Below, one piece after another: positions 10,930-22,568 of a stretch of DNA of 64,000 nt. Under the pieces are notes generated by a model. It had not been told where the DNA came from. It did not search any database and saw nothing but the letters and a program-made list of their open reading frames with translations. The DNA is taken from the NCBI GenBank assembly GCA_963922205.1, contig CAWUHX010000047.1, positions 1,302,001 through 1,366,000 of the forward strand, written 5' to 3'. Source of the stretch: Romanomermis culicivorax (taxonomy: Eukaryota; Nematoda; Enoplea; Mermithida; Mermithidae). Numbering within the stretch: the stretch's first letter is position 1; each line of letters begins with the position of its first letter. The translations under genes were made by a program, and so were the position numbers.

Positions 10930-11290
10930 TTTAATGTCAAACTTTATTAATTTAAAAAAATTTAAAATTAAAATATTTAAAAAATTAAAGTTTAAAATTA
11001 GAAAATTTTAACATTTTAAATTGAAAACTTTTTAAATTAGAAAATTTAAAATTGAAAAATTCAAAATTAAAAAATTTAAAATTAAGAAATTTAAAATTAA
11101 AAAATTTAAAATTAAAAAATTCAAAAGTAAAAAATTTAAAATTAAAAAATTTAAAATTAAAAAAATCAAAATTCAAAAATTTAAAATTAAAAACTTTAAA
11201 AGTAAAAAATTTAAAATTGAAAAATTTAAAATCTGAAAATTTGAAGTTTAAAATTTAAAACCAAAAAATTTTAAAATTTCAAAAAAAAAA
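10930..11290. repeat. AT-only minisatellite, period about 10-11
   Basis: Repeats of the type AAATTTAAAATTAAAA over about 360 bases, almost free of G and C on one strand. A weaker stretch of the same kind lies at 12720-12840. Long frames on both strands (Lys/Leu/Asn on one, Phe/Asn on the other) are products of the repeat and not genes. Confidence 0.85.
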
Positions 11291-11409
11291 TTAAAAAAAA
11301 TATAATGTCACATCAAGTAGAGGTGGAGCCATGTCACATTAAACAAAATTGGGACAGGCACATTGAAAGAGGAATCCATGTCATATTGATAGAAAATACT
11401 GCCATGTCA

Positions 11410-11640
11410 CTGTGAGTGGCATGCTGTGACCCTGTTGGATGACTCCCTGGATTTCTACTTCGGGAACCTGACCCAGCTGGTACTGGCTATAGGAGGGCCT
11501 ATAGAGTACCTTGGTGCTGTCCTGGGGTTCTGCTGTAGAGTAATGGACAATGCTGCCAGTTCAGGGGTGCCAATCCCTGGTCCCATTCAGTGAGAATGAA
11601 GGACAAGGTCACTCGTGGACTGACCTAATGTAGGGGACCC
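11410..11640 (+). repeat. Dispersed repeat, related to 54690-54900
   Basis: About 230 bases, less AT-rich than the neighbourhood, sharing GCTATAGG(A/G)(A/G)GGCCTATAG and AGAGTAATGGACAA-type blocks with the minus strand of 54690-54900. In both copies one frame keeps AIGxPI, VLG and CCRVMDNA, so the ancestor may have been coding. I do not recognise the protein. Confidence 0.55.
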
Positions 11641-13045
11641 CATTGTAAACCTAAATCCCCTTTTTGGCCCTAACCCAAGAGGTACAAGGGCTCCTCTAAC
11701 TGAGGGAAATCTCAAGGGAAGACCAACTTAGGGAAGGATTCCCCAAAATACACCCTCAACAACAATAATCCCCTGAGAAGACTTACCTAGTCCTGTTCTC
11801 AAACAGGATTCCACGCCGGGGTGAGGGGTTCCTGTGGATTCAGGGGTTCACAGGTCTTAGACGGCGGGAATGGAGAGTGGCGGTGATCCAGTTGGTTCGG
11901 CGCTGAGGGTGAGATGAATCGGTCCACAGGCCATGCAAACGATTCAAGGATGGAGCCCCAGGAGGTAATAGGTGCAAGGGGGACGGCTATATTCCTGAAT
12001 AGGATTCGGGCAGCGGACGCAGTGGACACAATAAACATATGCAAATTTATTGATGAACTTTCGGGGGGTGGACGCAATACAATATAATAAAAATATATAA
12101 AGTTCGACGGATGCAGATGCAGAGCTAAAAATGCAAGGGAAACTTGGAAGGCCCAAAAATGAGTGCAAAACTGACAAAACAGGCCCTTTTAAGGACCTCA
12201 TAAACCTACAGTATTCCCTGGGTGGAGCTAATGATGCGCAAGCTAACCTCTGCAGCAGAAGTCAGTGCAGAAGATGCCTATGGTCACATAGACATTTTCC
12301 AGTTCGAATACGTTAAGCATTAGGGTGAGTTTTACTCTCCATGCTTAACATATGAACATCTTTTAATGAGAATTTCCAAACTAGTCGTTTTGCGTTGCAA
12401 AATGTCGCTAGTTTTTACTGATAAGAGGTGCATGTAATGTTCTTATTATGGCCATGAGCTTGTAGAGCTTATCTGGTGGAAATTCTGATTAACAGGTTAC
12501 ATGCCACAGTCTATGTGCGCAATGGAAAAACAACAGAATGTAACCCAAATGAAACACAAAATACCACACAAGAATGCATGTAAAACATAATGAATGAAAT
12601 GAAATAAAAGTAAGTAACTGTTAAACAAAAAGTGGCGAAAAACATAAAGTATGAACATGATGTAAATCACATGACATGGACAAATTTGATTGGCATGTGA
12701 CAATAAAATTCAAAACTAAGAATTTTAAACTTTCAAATAAACAAATTTTAAAAAAATATAAAATTCAAAACTAAAAATTTAAAAATTTTAAATTAAAAAA
12801 TTTTTAAATTTAAAATTAAAAAAATTAATTAAGGGGAATTAAAATATGACAAATAAACAAAAAATACGGAAACAAAATAATGTAAATGCATGTATGTAAA
12901 CACGTGCAATGTGAACAAAAACAAAAAAATAATCAGAATAATGTATAAGATCAATAAACTGTATAAAACCTAGCGTCTGGTGTCGTCTTTATTTATACAA
13001 CTAACGCATTTCAATATCTAATCTTACTGTAAAATTTGTCATGTA
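11641..13045. other. Non-coding stretch
   Basis: The first part (to about 12300) is GC-richer and has several short frames without splice or domain support; it may be the rest of the repeat at 11410. From 12300 the sequence is AT-rich with the simple A/T repeat near 12720-12840. I see no gene. Confidence 0.35.
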
Positions 13046-13155
13046 GTCGTCCTGGTCCTTAAATTTAGGGACGTTAAGGACGACTTTACCTGGTCCTATC
13101 CTTTCCTGATCCTTATCGGGTAAGGAACTCAGGATTAAAGATCAGGATTATGGAT
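13046..13155. mobile_element. Short relative of the TCCTGATCCTTAA MITE
   Basis: Begins GTCGTCCTGGTCCTTAA after TA and contains the inverted TTAAGGACGAC within 45 bases, followed by TTTCCTGATCCTTATC and further fragments of the 10184-10407 element. Its right end is not clear. Confidence 0.5.
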
Positions 13156-13331
13156 TACTATATATCGGTCTTAATCTGCGATAAACAAAACAGTAAATAT
13201 TGTATACTAAACTCACTTATAGAAAGATATTGATTACGAACATAAAAAGACACCAAATTAATATGTAATAAGTAAAAAAAATCTTGTAAGGTTGGCACCA
13301 ACACCAGCAAAAAAGATGGCACATCACATAC

Positions 13332-13559
13332 CATTGTATCTGTGACTCCTCCACTATTACCGTCAGGATGCATAAACTCAGGGCAAGTGTTTGAACACCC
13401 ACCATTATCGGGCTGAAATGTATAAACAATGTCGTTTTTGACCCCAAAATAGTCAATTGGTTTTGATCCAAAAGGTAAACTTGAAACATATTCAGCAAAT
13501 TTGGAAATCAATGTATTGGCTTTCATCGCTTCTGATCTCCTCCTCAAACTGAGCCGCAT
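13332..13559 (-). pseudogene. Possible host exon or decayed exon, unrecognised
   Basis: On the minus strand an open frame of about 76 codons from an ATG at 13559 ends at a good donor, ATG|GTATGT, at 13332. The peptide includes KFAEYVSSLPFGSKPIDYFG and a Cys/Pro/Gly-rich part with CSNTCPEF. Just upstream a second frame also looks coding (AADAAQFEEEIRSDE-like, acidic) but is out of phase and ends in stops. This suggests either a further exon joined by a splice I cannot place or a decayed gene. A T-run with TTTTTTAG at about 13572-13580 could be an acceptor. I do not recognise the family. Confidence 0.3.
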
Positions 13560-13639
13560 CAGCTATTTCTTCCTAAAAAATTCCTATGACATCTGCAGCG
13601 TCAAGTAGCTTCACATATATGTAACTCGCCATTTGTCTT

Positions 13640-14759
13640 CAGGAAATAAACTGTTCTCTATATTTGTGTTTTTTGAATCCTTGGGTGTTGTCCTGAAATT
13701 ATCTTTCTTTTTCATTACTGGAAATTTCATTATTTGATTAATTTTTCGCAGGGACTAACTCATATAAGAGCATTCTATTATTCTTATGCTCATTATTATA
13801 GTCAAATTTTTCTTAAAGCTCATCATTTTGTCGGCAATCATTTTAGCATGAAGACAAATAATTATTTTTTCTATGTGCCGCTGAAAACCATAGTATCTTG
13901 CATGCCAAATGACAGAAATCGTTTCGTGGAAGTTTGTTCGACCAAATTAAATGTCAAAAAATTTAAAATTGGCGTTAAGCTAGAAAAGTCAGAATTATTA
14001 TGAAATTGGAAGTTGTAGCAGGAAGCAGAAAACTAAATTCTTCAAATGTTCTGGGGTTTTGACTAGCAATCCAAAAATTAACGGGATATTTCTTGTGTGC
14101 AAACTTAGAGAAATCAACTCTTTTGGGTCGTTCCACGCCAACTCCAGGCCCTAATCGACCATCTCAGGTTTTGATCAAATTTTGTGTTCATGTCATCCGA
14201 AGTCTGAATGTAACTTCGGCAAAATTCTTCCGTCTAATGTCTTAAATTGCGGGAGTCATGGGGGTTTATAGTGGGCCTTACCTTTTTTGAAGGATTTTCA
14301 ACTTGATAAATTGCCTACTTTCGGACCACACTGTTGTAATAATCTAGCATGCGATTCGAAAATGTGTAGCCTTGAACACTTTCTTGCTGTGATTCCAGCT
14401 ATGCTGTTTAGGAAATTATGCATTCGTAGTTTTTTCGACAAAATGATGTAAAGTTGTCATAAAATCGAATAACTTCATGCTCAAAATTTTTGGGTTTGGT
14501 CGCTTGAATTTGCCACAAAACTCAAAATATGCAAATGAACGAATTTTTGAAACACAAATATAAAAAATACATGGCTTCAAATTTTATTTTCCATTTGGTT
14601 CTAAAGAGCGCTTTTTCTCCTTTGGACCATACATGCACATGGGGGTTTGGGCGGTATTGAAAACTATAAAAAATGCTGTCTGAGCAAATAATTTCACATA
14701 TCTGACAAATATAGGTTAAAGAATATATACGCTGCTTGGATCTTAGAAGAGCTTTCTAA
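13640..14759. other. Non-coding stretch
   Basis: AT-rich DNA with only short frames. No repeat ends, RNA gene or splice-supported exon was seen. Confidence 0.35.
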
Positions 14760-15081
14760 AGGCCGTGTCATACTTACCGCGCGGTGCCGGTTGTCCTATT
14801 CATACTAACAGGCGGCGTCGCGCGGTACCGCGCAGTGGCTTGTCATACTTCGCCACGCGGTACCGCGCGACGCCGTACGGCGCCGCTTTTTTTACTTTTG
14901 GATTTTGCTATTCCCAAAAAATGTGTACTGCTTCAGTTGAAACCTGATGGGGCGGCAAAAATTACAAAAACCTATTCATACTCCAAAGGCGGTACTGCGC
15001 GGCGCCGGCCGGCGCCGCTTTTTAGTATGAATAGAGCAACCGGCGCCGCGCGGTACCGGGCGGTGAAGTATGACAGGGCCT
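14760..15081. mobile_element. GC-rich Harbinger-type MITE
   Basis: Inverted ends AGGCC(G/C)TGTCATACTT, flanked by a perfect 3-bp TAA duplication (14757-14759 and 15082-15084), as PIF/Harbinger elements make. The subterminal parts are packed with CGCGCGGTACCGCGC-like sequence, far GC-richer than anything nearby, and can fold back strongly. No transposase. A related right half (GGCCGTCG, AAGTATAGCAGGGCCT) lies near 38270-38510. Confidence 0.85.
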
Positions 15082-15084
15082 TAA

Positions 15085-15640
15085 GGCCTTTCTTTTCGTT
15101 ATCAAGAACGAAAAAAAATTCTGTTCCACTGCCTGTCCTGGCTGACCCCGAGCAGAATTTTTATGCTGTGCATGTATGTCTATCACCAACGTGGAAAAAA
15201 TTCAGTTTAATTTCTACTTCCTGAAGAAATAAACGACCTTGAGGTTAGGTTGTAACAATGTCATCCTCCAAGCACAAAAACAATTTCGTTTTCACCTATG
15301 TGTGCCCCTCAGAATTTTCTCATCAGAGCTCCGAATCCTTTCTACAATTCACACTATACTGCAGGTTCAACATGGAAAAAGTTGCGAGCCTATTATTGGA
15401 ATCCATTAGCGGTGAACAGAGCAACTGAAAATTTTCCACAATAACCCTTTTAAATGATCAAATTTCTCGAGTAGTACTCAGGTGTTGAGACTGTTCTATC
15501 GTAGTTAAAAGTGTGTAACCATTATACTTTTTCCAATGATTTAGACCTTCACGTCTTTATAAAAAGATTCAGCATTTGCGTGTCAAGTTAGACCTCATTT
15601 TTTGCGTGTCGCATTGTCTATCATGTTGCTATAAAGGGAG
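15085..15640. other. Non-coding gap before the Polinton
   Basis: AT-rich sequence between the MITE and the left terminal repeat of the Polinton; nothing recognised. Confidence 0.4.
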
Positions 15641-15651
15641 TATTCTCTTGT

Positions 15652-15770
15652 CAGCGATTCCCAAGAGGGCGAATTCCCAAGTGAGCGAATTCCCAATTGA
15701 GCGATTCCCAAGTGATCGAATTCACAATTGAGCAAACTTCCAATTGGGTGATTTGAAACGAGCGATCGAG
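15652..15770. repeat. Terminal tandem array, left end of Polinton 1
   Basis: About six to seven degenerate units of 15-19 bases around GCGAATTCCCAA(T/G)TGA. The same array in opposite orientation forms the right end (33476-33707). Confidence 0.8.
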
Positions 15771-15859
15771 GATGTAAGAACACTTTCTTCATATTTTCCT
15801 TCTTTACCTTATATTTTTCTTTGGATGTATTTTTTCTTTTGTTTTTGTGTGTATTGTTT

Positions 15860-16412
15860 ATGTTTTCGTTTATGTATGCTTTTACGTTATCATCTTTTGT
15901 CTCTGCTTTGATTTTCGTTATTCTTTTCATCTACTTTCCTATTTTTTGCTCATGAAACAACAAATTACAAGTTGCCATTTTCAATACGCATTCTTCCTTT
16001 TTTGTTCTTTTTTCACATTTTTTCTTTCTTTCTTGCTGCTTTCTCTATGTTGCTTCTTCTTTCTCATCACTTTTTTTCATGTTTTCTCTCTTTTCCTAAT
16101 GCTTTTCCACCTATTTTCACTCATTCTTAATGTCTTCATTTTTGTTGACGTTTCCTTCCTCTTGATGTTTTGTTTCTTCTACTATTCTTTTGTCTATGTT
16201 TTTTATGAAGATTTTCACACTTACAACGATGAAAGACTCAAGCATGTCGAACTATACAAGAATTATACAGAAGATTAGGGCTATTTAAAATGACAACTTG
16301 TAATGTGTTGTTTTATGAGCAAAAAAGAAAAAAATCGATGAAAAGAAAAACGAATCAATCAAAGAAAGCAGAGAAAAAGATGAAAACGTAAAGCATATAT
16401 AAACGAAAACAT
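15860..16412. mobile_element. Foldback-type insertion in the left Polinton repeat
   Basis: The ends are inverted repeats of about 130 bases: ATGTTTTCGTTTATGTATGC at the left and its complement at the right, then TTGCTCAT(G/A)AAACAACA further in. The right Polinton repeat lacks this sequence, which marks it as an insertion. The centre is a T/C-rich low-complexity stretch whose Phe-rich frame is not a gene. Confidence 0.75.
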
Positions 16413-16451
16413 AGTAGTAAGGCCGGCCCCTATAGGGGAAATGGTTAAGCA

Positions 16452-17639
16452 CAGGGCCGTGCGCAGGACTTTCTCATGGGGGGCGGACCACCGTTTTTTT
16501 CCTCGAAGATTTTTTCCACATGAGAACCGGACCCAAAATTTTTTTCATTTGCCAAAAATTTTCCTCATTTTTAAAAACGTTTATAATGTGGCTACGGATG
16601 CTTTTTTATGCATTTTAGGAGCATACCCAAGCATTTTGTTGTATTTGTAGTCAGAAATCTGCGAAAATGAGGACAAAAATTGAGAAAATTCTGGTTATGT
16701 TAGTCAAAAAGAGCTCATGAAGAATATATTGGTGTTCTATAGGAGCAGATAAAGTAAGTTAATGATAGAGTTCTCATTAATTTATCCGCTATCAATATTT
16801 CTGTGAATCCAATTAGAATCATTTAATTTCATTTAGCTCTTGTCCGGCGCGGAGCGCCGGAAAAATTTTTGGATTTTCACTTTCAAAAAAGCTGGAAAAT
16901 GAACCTTCAAAACGTTGGGGAATAAATGAAAATCAGACGGATGAAGTGTAATTTGCTCCCCGATCCGGCGCGGAGCGCCGGAAAAAATTTCGGGTTTTTA
17001 TATTCTAAAACGCTGAAAAATAAATCTCTCCAACAGATAATTCGCGAACAAAAGTTTTAAAATCGCAGTCTAGAATGATGTCTTCAATTTCCACTTTCAA
17101 TAAACGCAAAAGTTCAGATTGCAAACGTTTAAAAAATGCCAATCATCGAGAGAAAAAATTGAGAGAATTGATGAAAAATCTCTCTTTTTGGCGACATAAT
17201 GGACTGTACACGATTAGAAAATGAAACGAGCTAGCTTGATTGATAGAAACTATTGAACATTAATTAGTAAGTCGAAGTAGATATGCTAACAGCCGCGTCT
17301 GATAGAATATAGTAATTATTATACCCATGACCGGCGCGAAGCGCCGGAAAATTTTGAAATTTTGACCTTTTAAAGTCCACCAAAACGCATCTTTTCGGTT
17401 TAGAGTTCCCTAGATTTTTTTCCACAATGAGAACCATACCCAAAATTTCTTTCCTCATTTCGAAATTTTTTCCCTCAAAAGACCCCATTTGAGGAAAAAA
17501 AATCGGTGGGGCGGACTAGATTTTTTTACTGAATAGCCCCAGAAAATGTTGATCTCACGCAGATATACTGTGTGCATATTGCCTCAATGGGGGGGGGGGG
17601 GGGGACGGCCGCCCCCACCCCCCCTTGTGCACGGCCCTG
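16452..17639. mobile_element. hAT-like non-autonomous element
   Basis: Ends are CAGGGCCGTGC and GCACGGCCCTG, flanked by the 8-bp duplication GTTAAGCA/GTTGAGCA (16444-16451, 17640-17647; one mismatch). The right Polinton repeat has the empty site. Inside are three copies of a small hairpin, CCGGCGCGGAGCGCCGG or near variant, at 16844, 16965 and 17331. No transposase frame was seen. An older relative in reverse lies at 58140-62480. Confidence 0.85.
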
Positions 17640-17813
17640 GTTGAGCATATCCCTATCTTTTGTGTACCCCCTATAATTAGTCATTTTTGATCGATTTATA
17701 GGGTGTATGGTAAACATATATGCTCCATTTTTTTGCCAATTTATGGGGGGAATGGTTAAGCATATAGGTTCTAAAGTTACCGCAATAATAGAATTATGGT
17801 AATAGTAGACTTA

Positions 17814-18717
17814 AGCCGGGTATAAACTTACCGGTATGCACGTGCGCCGCCGATTTTTGAGCGGGCCCCGCAATTCGCGACCCGGAAATTGAACACACAA
17901 TCATGCGCCGCATTGCAGGTGCCAGGCGAAAAATTTGCGGGACCCAATAATTTTGCATGTGCGGGCAAGTAAAAACCATTTCTACTTTTTCACACATCTG
18001 TAATTCATGCGGATCAGGAACCACCCCCGCAGTACAGTAAAGTAGTGTTTTTTGCCCATGGCGCACGATTGAACTTCATTTTTGAGCTCCCCCCCTTTGG
18101 CGTGATGCGATCGCATGCGAATATTTTTCGCTTGTTTCTGAAATGGGGGGGGGGGGAACTTTGGACAGTTTCCCAAGTGGGGAAAACATTTTCGGATGCA
18201 CGGTGGAAAATTCGAAAAATATTACGCGTGGAAAATACATGGCTACTGAACCTGGCACGTTTTAAAATGCAATGTTGTACGTTCGGGGGAGGGACACCAT
18301 TTTTTTTCCTCAAATGGATGGTTTTGAGGAAAAAGTTTCGAAATGAGGAAAAAAATTTTGGGTATGGTTCTCATTGAGGAAAAAATTTTGGGGAATTCAA
18401 AACCAAAAAGATGCATTTTGGTGGACTTAAAAGGGTTAAAATCTCAAAATTTTTTGCTGTGCTTCACGCCAGTCATGCATATAATCTTAACTAGTTTCTA
18501 TCAGGCGCGGCCGTTAGCATATCATACTTGTAAACTATTGTTTTTTGCTCATGGCGCACAATTGTACTTGATTTTCCAGCCCTCCCCCACACCCGTACAT
18601 GTACGGTTAAGTATATTCAAACGTGTCCCGCAATGAGGCTGCATGCCCATTTTGGCTGCGCATTGGCAGGTCCCAAAACTGCTCCGCATGTGCGTACGGG
18701 TAAGTATATACCCGGCT
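17814..18717. mobile_element. Harbinger-like element in the left Polinton repeat
   Basis: Inverted ends AGCCGGGTATA(A/T)ACTTACC, flanked by TTA (17811-17813) and CTA (18718-18720), consistent with a slightly decayed 3-bp duplication. The empty site is seen in the right Polinton repeat. The interior holds a piece shared with the hAT-like family (GGAATTCAAAACCAAAAAGA at about 18390). No transposase. Confidence 0.75.
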
Positions 18718-19240
18718 CTAGGGTAATAGTTGTGTTACTGTAGGTGAAAAAGGAAAATTAATGTGAACAAAAAATTGAAAAGGAAAAGTAAAGTGAACAG
18801 AAAATGGAAATCAAAAATTGATGTTGAACAAAAAATGGGGAAAGAAAACTAATGTAGAATAAACTTAAAAAAAGAAAACTGATGTAGAACAAAAATAGAA
18901 AACGAAAAAGTAGATATGTGTAGAAAATGACTTCCTCCACCCACGGAGGAAGTCTCTCAAAGAATGAACTCCAAATGAGAAGTGTGCCATCTGCAATCAG
19001 ATGCCCTGCATTTCTGAACGATTATCCGAATGGGAATATTCATATGTCAGTAATGCTCAGTTCAATGAGTAAAATCTCCAGAGTCTATATGCCATGAAAC
19101 ATCATTCCTAAGGGTTCATACATATAAAGTCGATTGCTCATGAAAAAAATGACCATAAGGCTTGTTATAGAAAAATGGCCAGAAAAAGCTGGAGACAGTG
19201 TAGAGGTCAAAAAAGAATTGTCCTCAGTGTAGAAACCTTA

Positions 19241-20930
19241 ATTGATCCTACAGAAAAATAGATGAAGGAAAGAAAAAAACACAGTGTGCATATACACCAT
19301 ATTACAACTAAATTTTAAATTTAAATTAATACAGCTGTGATTTGAACAATAAGAAAATATTATTGATTTTAGCACTGTTTTTGATGAAGACCAAGGTTAA
19401 TGCACTTGGGTCGACATTTTGCGAGGGGGCCTCTATGGATTTCAAGTTATGGTGGAAAAGCCAGTGCTGGGAGCTGTATCCAGCTAGGATGAAACCCTTT
19501 TGGGGTTTCATGAAGTGCCTATGCCGGATGTTGGAAAATGCCATACACACAGTTAGCCTCACACCTGTGAAAGATCCTCCCACCAGGTGTGAAGGCTCAA
19601 TGGGTCCGGGCTGATCAAGAATAGGTCAACCACTGCATAGCCTTAGCATTGCCATGTTTCTAGTAAGCTTTTGATGTTATAATACTTATGTTGTGATGTG
19701 TTCATACAGACATGTAAAAAGAGTATACTGTGGATACATAGATATAGTTAACTGTAAAAGAGTTGCTTTAGTTCTACAGACCTACATCTAGTGAGGGTAA
19801 AATTGTTATGACAAACTACTACTACTGCAATATTTTGGAATAAGATAAGAAAAGGGTAAATTGTACTAAGAAAACAAACCACAGTACAGATTTTTACTAT
19901 TTAGTTACAGAAAAGGGACAAGTGTCAATGTATAGTAGAAGAAAAAGAAGGGAAAGAGTAGAATTGTTCAGTAAATAATCGCTATAACAGAGAAATCATT
20001 AGTTAACTTTCCTAAAATGTAGCATAGAACAGGTGTTAATTACTGTATAATAAAATCTGCATAGCCTGTATGTATGTATGTATGTATGTATGTAGTTGAA
20101 TTGTTTAGTCATTGTTTCTAGAATATTCTAGAAGGTCTTAAGTATTTTTATGAAATCCTTGCACAATAATAATCCTATAAAAATAAGAAAGAATATTTTA
20201 TGCGCATAAATATAAGTTTGACATTATGAGGAAAAGTTAGTAAGAAAAACTAAAAAATTAAAAAGAAGTGTTAATAATAGAGTTTGTATTTAGCAGTAAG
20301 CAAATGAAATGGTATATATAGGGTATATACTGAAACAAATAAACAAAATTTCATTTTAATTAAAATAAGTTTCTAAATTTTAGTGGCTCTGAATAGAGAT
20401 AGCAGGCACACTAGTCTGTATATTTGTATATATTTATTTATGTAAGCAAAAATTTTCAAAAGCTTAATGTTTTTTATTTTTCAGGTGTATAATTTGTATA
20501 TATATTTATGTTTTAATGTATTTAATAAAGATTAAATTAAATTAAAAACAATAAAATTTTCTTTATCGCAAATTATATTAGTAGTTGATGCTCTAGAGTT
20601 CCAGTGTGTCATCTGCTGGAAAAGTGGAAAGGTTTACTGTGGGAGAAAAAACATGTTATTATAGTAAAATAATTAGAGGAGAATGAATGACATGTGGGGA
20701 CCAGGTGGAAAAATCAATGCATGAAAAAAGTAGAGTGTTGTTCATATTGAGACTTGTTGTCTCTTATAGAGTTTTTCTGTAGGTCTAAGGGTAAAAACAG
20801 TGTGAGATAATTGCTGAGGGTACTGTAGAAATGAAAACTAACTATAATTAAAGATAGAGATAGTTTGAAAGACTAGTTCTAAAATAATAGGTAATGAGAA
20901 GGATATTATGAACACCAAAACTAAATGTTT
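19241..20930. other. Polinton 1 interior without recognised gene
   Basis: A GC-richer block at 19390-19620 may be a fragment of another repeat. AATAAAATCTGCATAGCCTG followed by a short (TATG)n run at 20060-20090 resembles the 3' end of a LINE or SINE. The rest is AT-rich with no coding similarity I can name. Confidence 0.4.
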
Positions 20931-20959
20931 TTTATTATTATTATAAAAAATGAGAATGT

Positions 20960-22385
20960 ACATGGTATAGATATATAGCTCAGTTAAATACTATAATCAG
21001 TAAAATTTCCACAATTTTTATCAATCATTAGGAGAGAGTTAAATTCTACGTATATAACTGCTTCAATACCACCATCAGGTATATCTTCTCCAAAGTTCAT
21101 TTGTAAGGTGGTGGTTCTTTAAGATATGAGTTCCCAAAAATTACCATCCATACTGCAAGGAGTCAAATTAAAAACAAAAATTGCACTATGGGTTGTAAAA
21201 GCATTTCGAGTAATTTCATTACCCTTATTATCTGTATCAATCCGTACACCTTCAATTAATTGTAGAAAGTACGCAAATATTTGGGTTCTTTAAAATTTAA
21301 CATATAAGTAGTAGTAGGCAATGTCATAGTACTGCTAGTTATTTTAATCTTGTTTAATCAAAAATGTTTGAAATTGAAGGGACTCTGCTGATAATTAACC
21401 CTAGCAGCAGCACCATCAACAAGTGTGACAATGAGACGATGAGGTAAGGGACTTGTGAACAGAGAGTTTAGAGAGGCTGAGCAACGACTAGCTGTGATGT
21501 ATACACTGGTAACATGACATCTTCAAATAGGCTATTTTGCAGCAGTGTTTTGTAACATAGATTCAATAGTTAAATTATTATTATTTGCAACTTCAACTTT
21601 TTCAATAAATAAAGACTTTTAACTTTGATCTTTTAGGCCTCATTGTCAGTAGTTATAAATTCCTGCAAACAAACATCATATCTATGTCAGTATAAATCAA
21701 TTTTCAAGGTACACTGAGTCAATAGAAAGCATTCTTACATAAATAGATCAGCATGTATGGGGGCCCTTAACTTAATGACAGTACTGTTTTTAAACATTTG
21801 CACTCTTTCCAAAGCACCTGTGTTTTACTTTATATCAAGAACATCATCATTTTCAAAAGTATAGCCAGCAGCTGTAATGTGTGTCGATTTAGCACTGTGA
21901 CCGTAGTTCAATTCCATCTCCAAATAACCTCTGTAAGTGTATCTATCACCGCTAAACGTTTTAAAATCTAAAAACATGTGAGCATACATACATATAATTA
22001 TCATAAAACTTACCTGTCAGATATTTCATTTTCCATTTGATTTAAATTTTGATCTGCTTCAAAAATACTTTGCCAATCAGGTTAATTGGTGCTACAATGT
22101 TGCGGGTAGGATTGTTGTTGGCATACGATGTTAAATTGAAAGCATTACCATTAGCCTTTGTAATTTGAATAGTAAAATATATAAAATTTTTTGACAAATC
22201 TATCATAAATGAATCAGGTGAAACAACAAATTCATATGGTCCCTCATTAGTACAAGGATTTTGGAGCAGAATTTTTGATCAAAAACTTCTATGAATAGCG
22301 ACCTGTGTTCGAGGTATGGTAAATAAATCTAATTAAGTTTTACTACTAGGAGACAATGCAGCATCAATAAATGTACTCATTTTGA
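20960..22385 (-). pseudogene. Polinton 1 capsid protein relic (F54H12.2-like)
   Basis: Minus-strand protein blocks resemble the F54H12.2-like structural protein of Polintons, probably the major double jelly-roll capsid protein. Near the start are LDLFTIPRTQVAI and FMIDLSKNFIY; near the end AIFVFNLTPC, then EAVIYVEFNSLLMID. The assignment rests on recognised family patterns; which capsid role this family has is from memory. Decayed, with several breaks. Confidence 0.65.
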
Positions 22386-22568
22386 ATAGATATCCTTGAA
22401 AACAACTACTCTACATGGAGTCTTTTTTAAGAATGAGGAATGTCATTTTAGATGTTTATGTTTATGTAGTTTTTGATACTGATGATGATGACCATTATTC
22501 AACTTTTTATTGCTCTTTATATGTACTGTAGAATTTATATGTTTACGCTTCCCTGGGAAATTTCCATT

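Larger units (their letters stand above)
15641..19240. repeat. Left terminal inverted repeat of Polinton 1, with three insertions
   Basis: After allowing for the insertions at 15860-16412, 16452-17639 and 17814-18717, the remaining sequence follows the reverse complement of 32400-33720 from end to end. Both arms carry GTACACAAAAGAT-type and CATTAATTTTCCTTTTTC-type blocks. Confidence 0.85.

Noticed and set aside
10985-11258. Lys/Leu/Asn-rich and Phe/Asn-rich frames on opposite strands
   Set aside because: Produced by the A/T minisatellite; no other coding signal.
14765-15224. Arg/Ala-rich frames across 14.77-15.2 kb
   Set aside because: They are translations of the GC-rich MITE.
15652-15770. 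CRISPR-like array
   Set aside because: Units are degenerate, contiguous and without spacers, and form the mirrored ends of a Polinton.
15847-16278. 143-codon Phe/Leu/Ser-rich frame that looks like a membrane protein
   Set aside because: It lies in the T/C-rich centre and arm of a foldback element; hydrophobicity follows from T content.
19342-19614. 90-codon Trp/Cys-rich frame (FKLWWKSQCWELYP)
   Set aside because: Short GC-richer block open on both strands; likely a repeat fragment, with no domain recognised.
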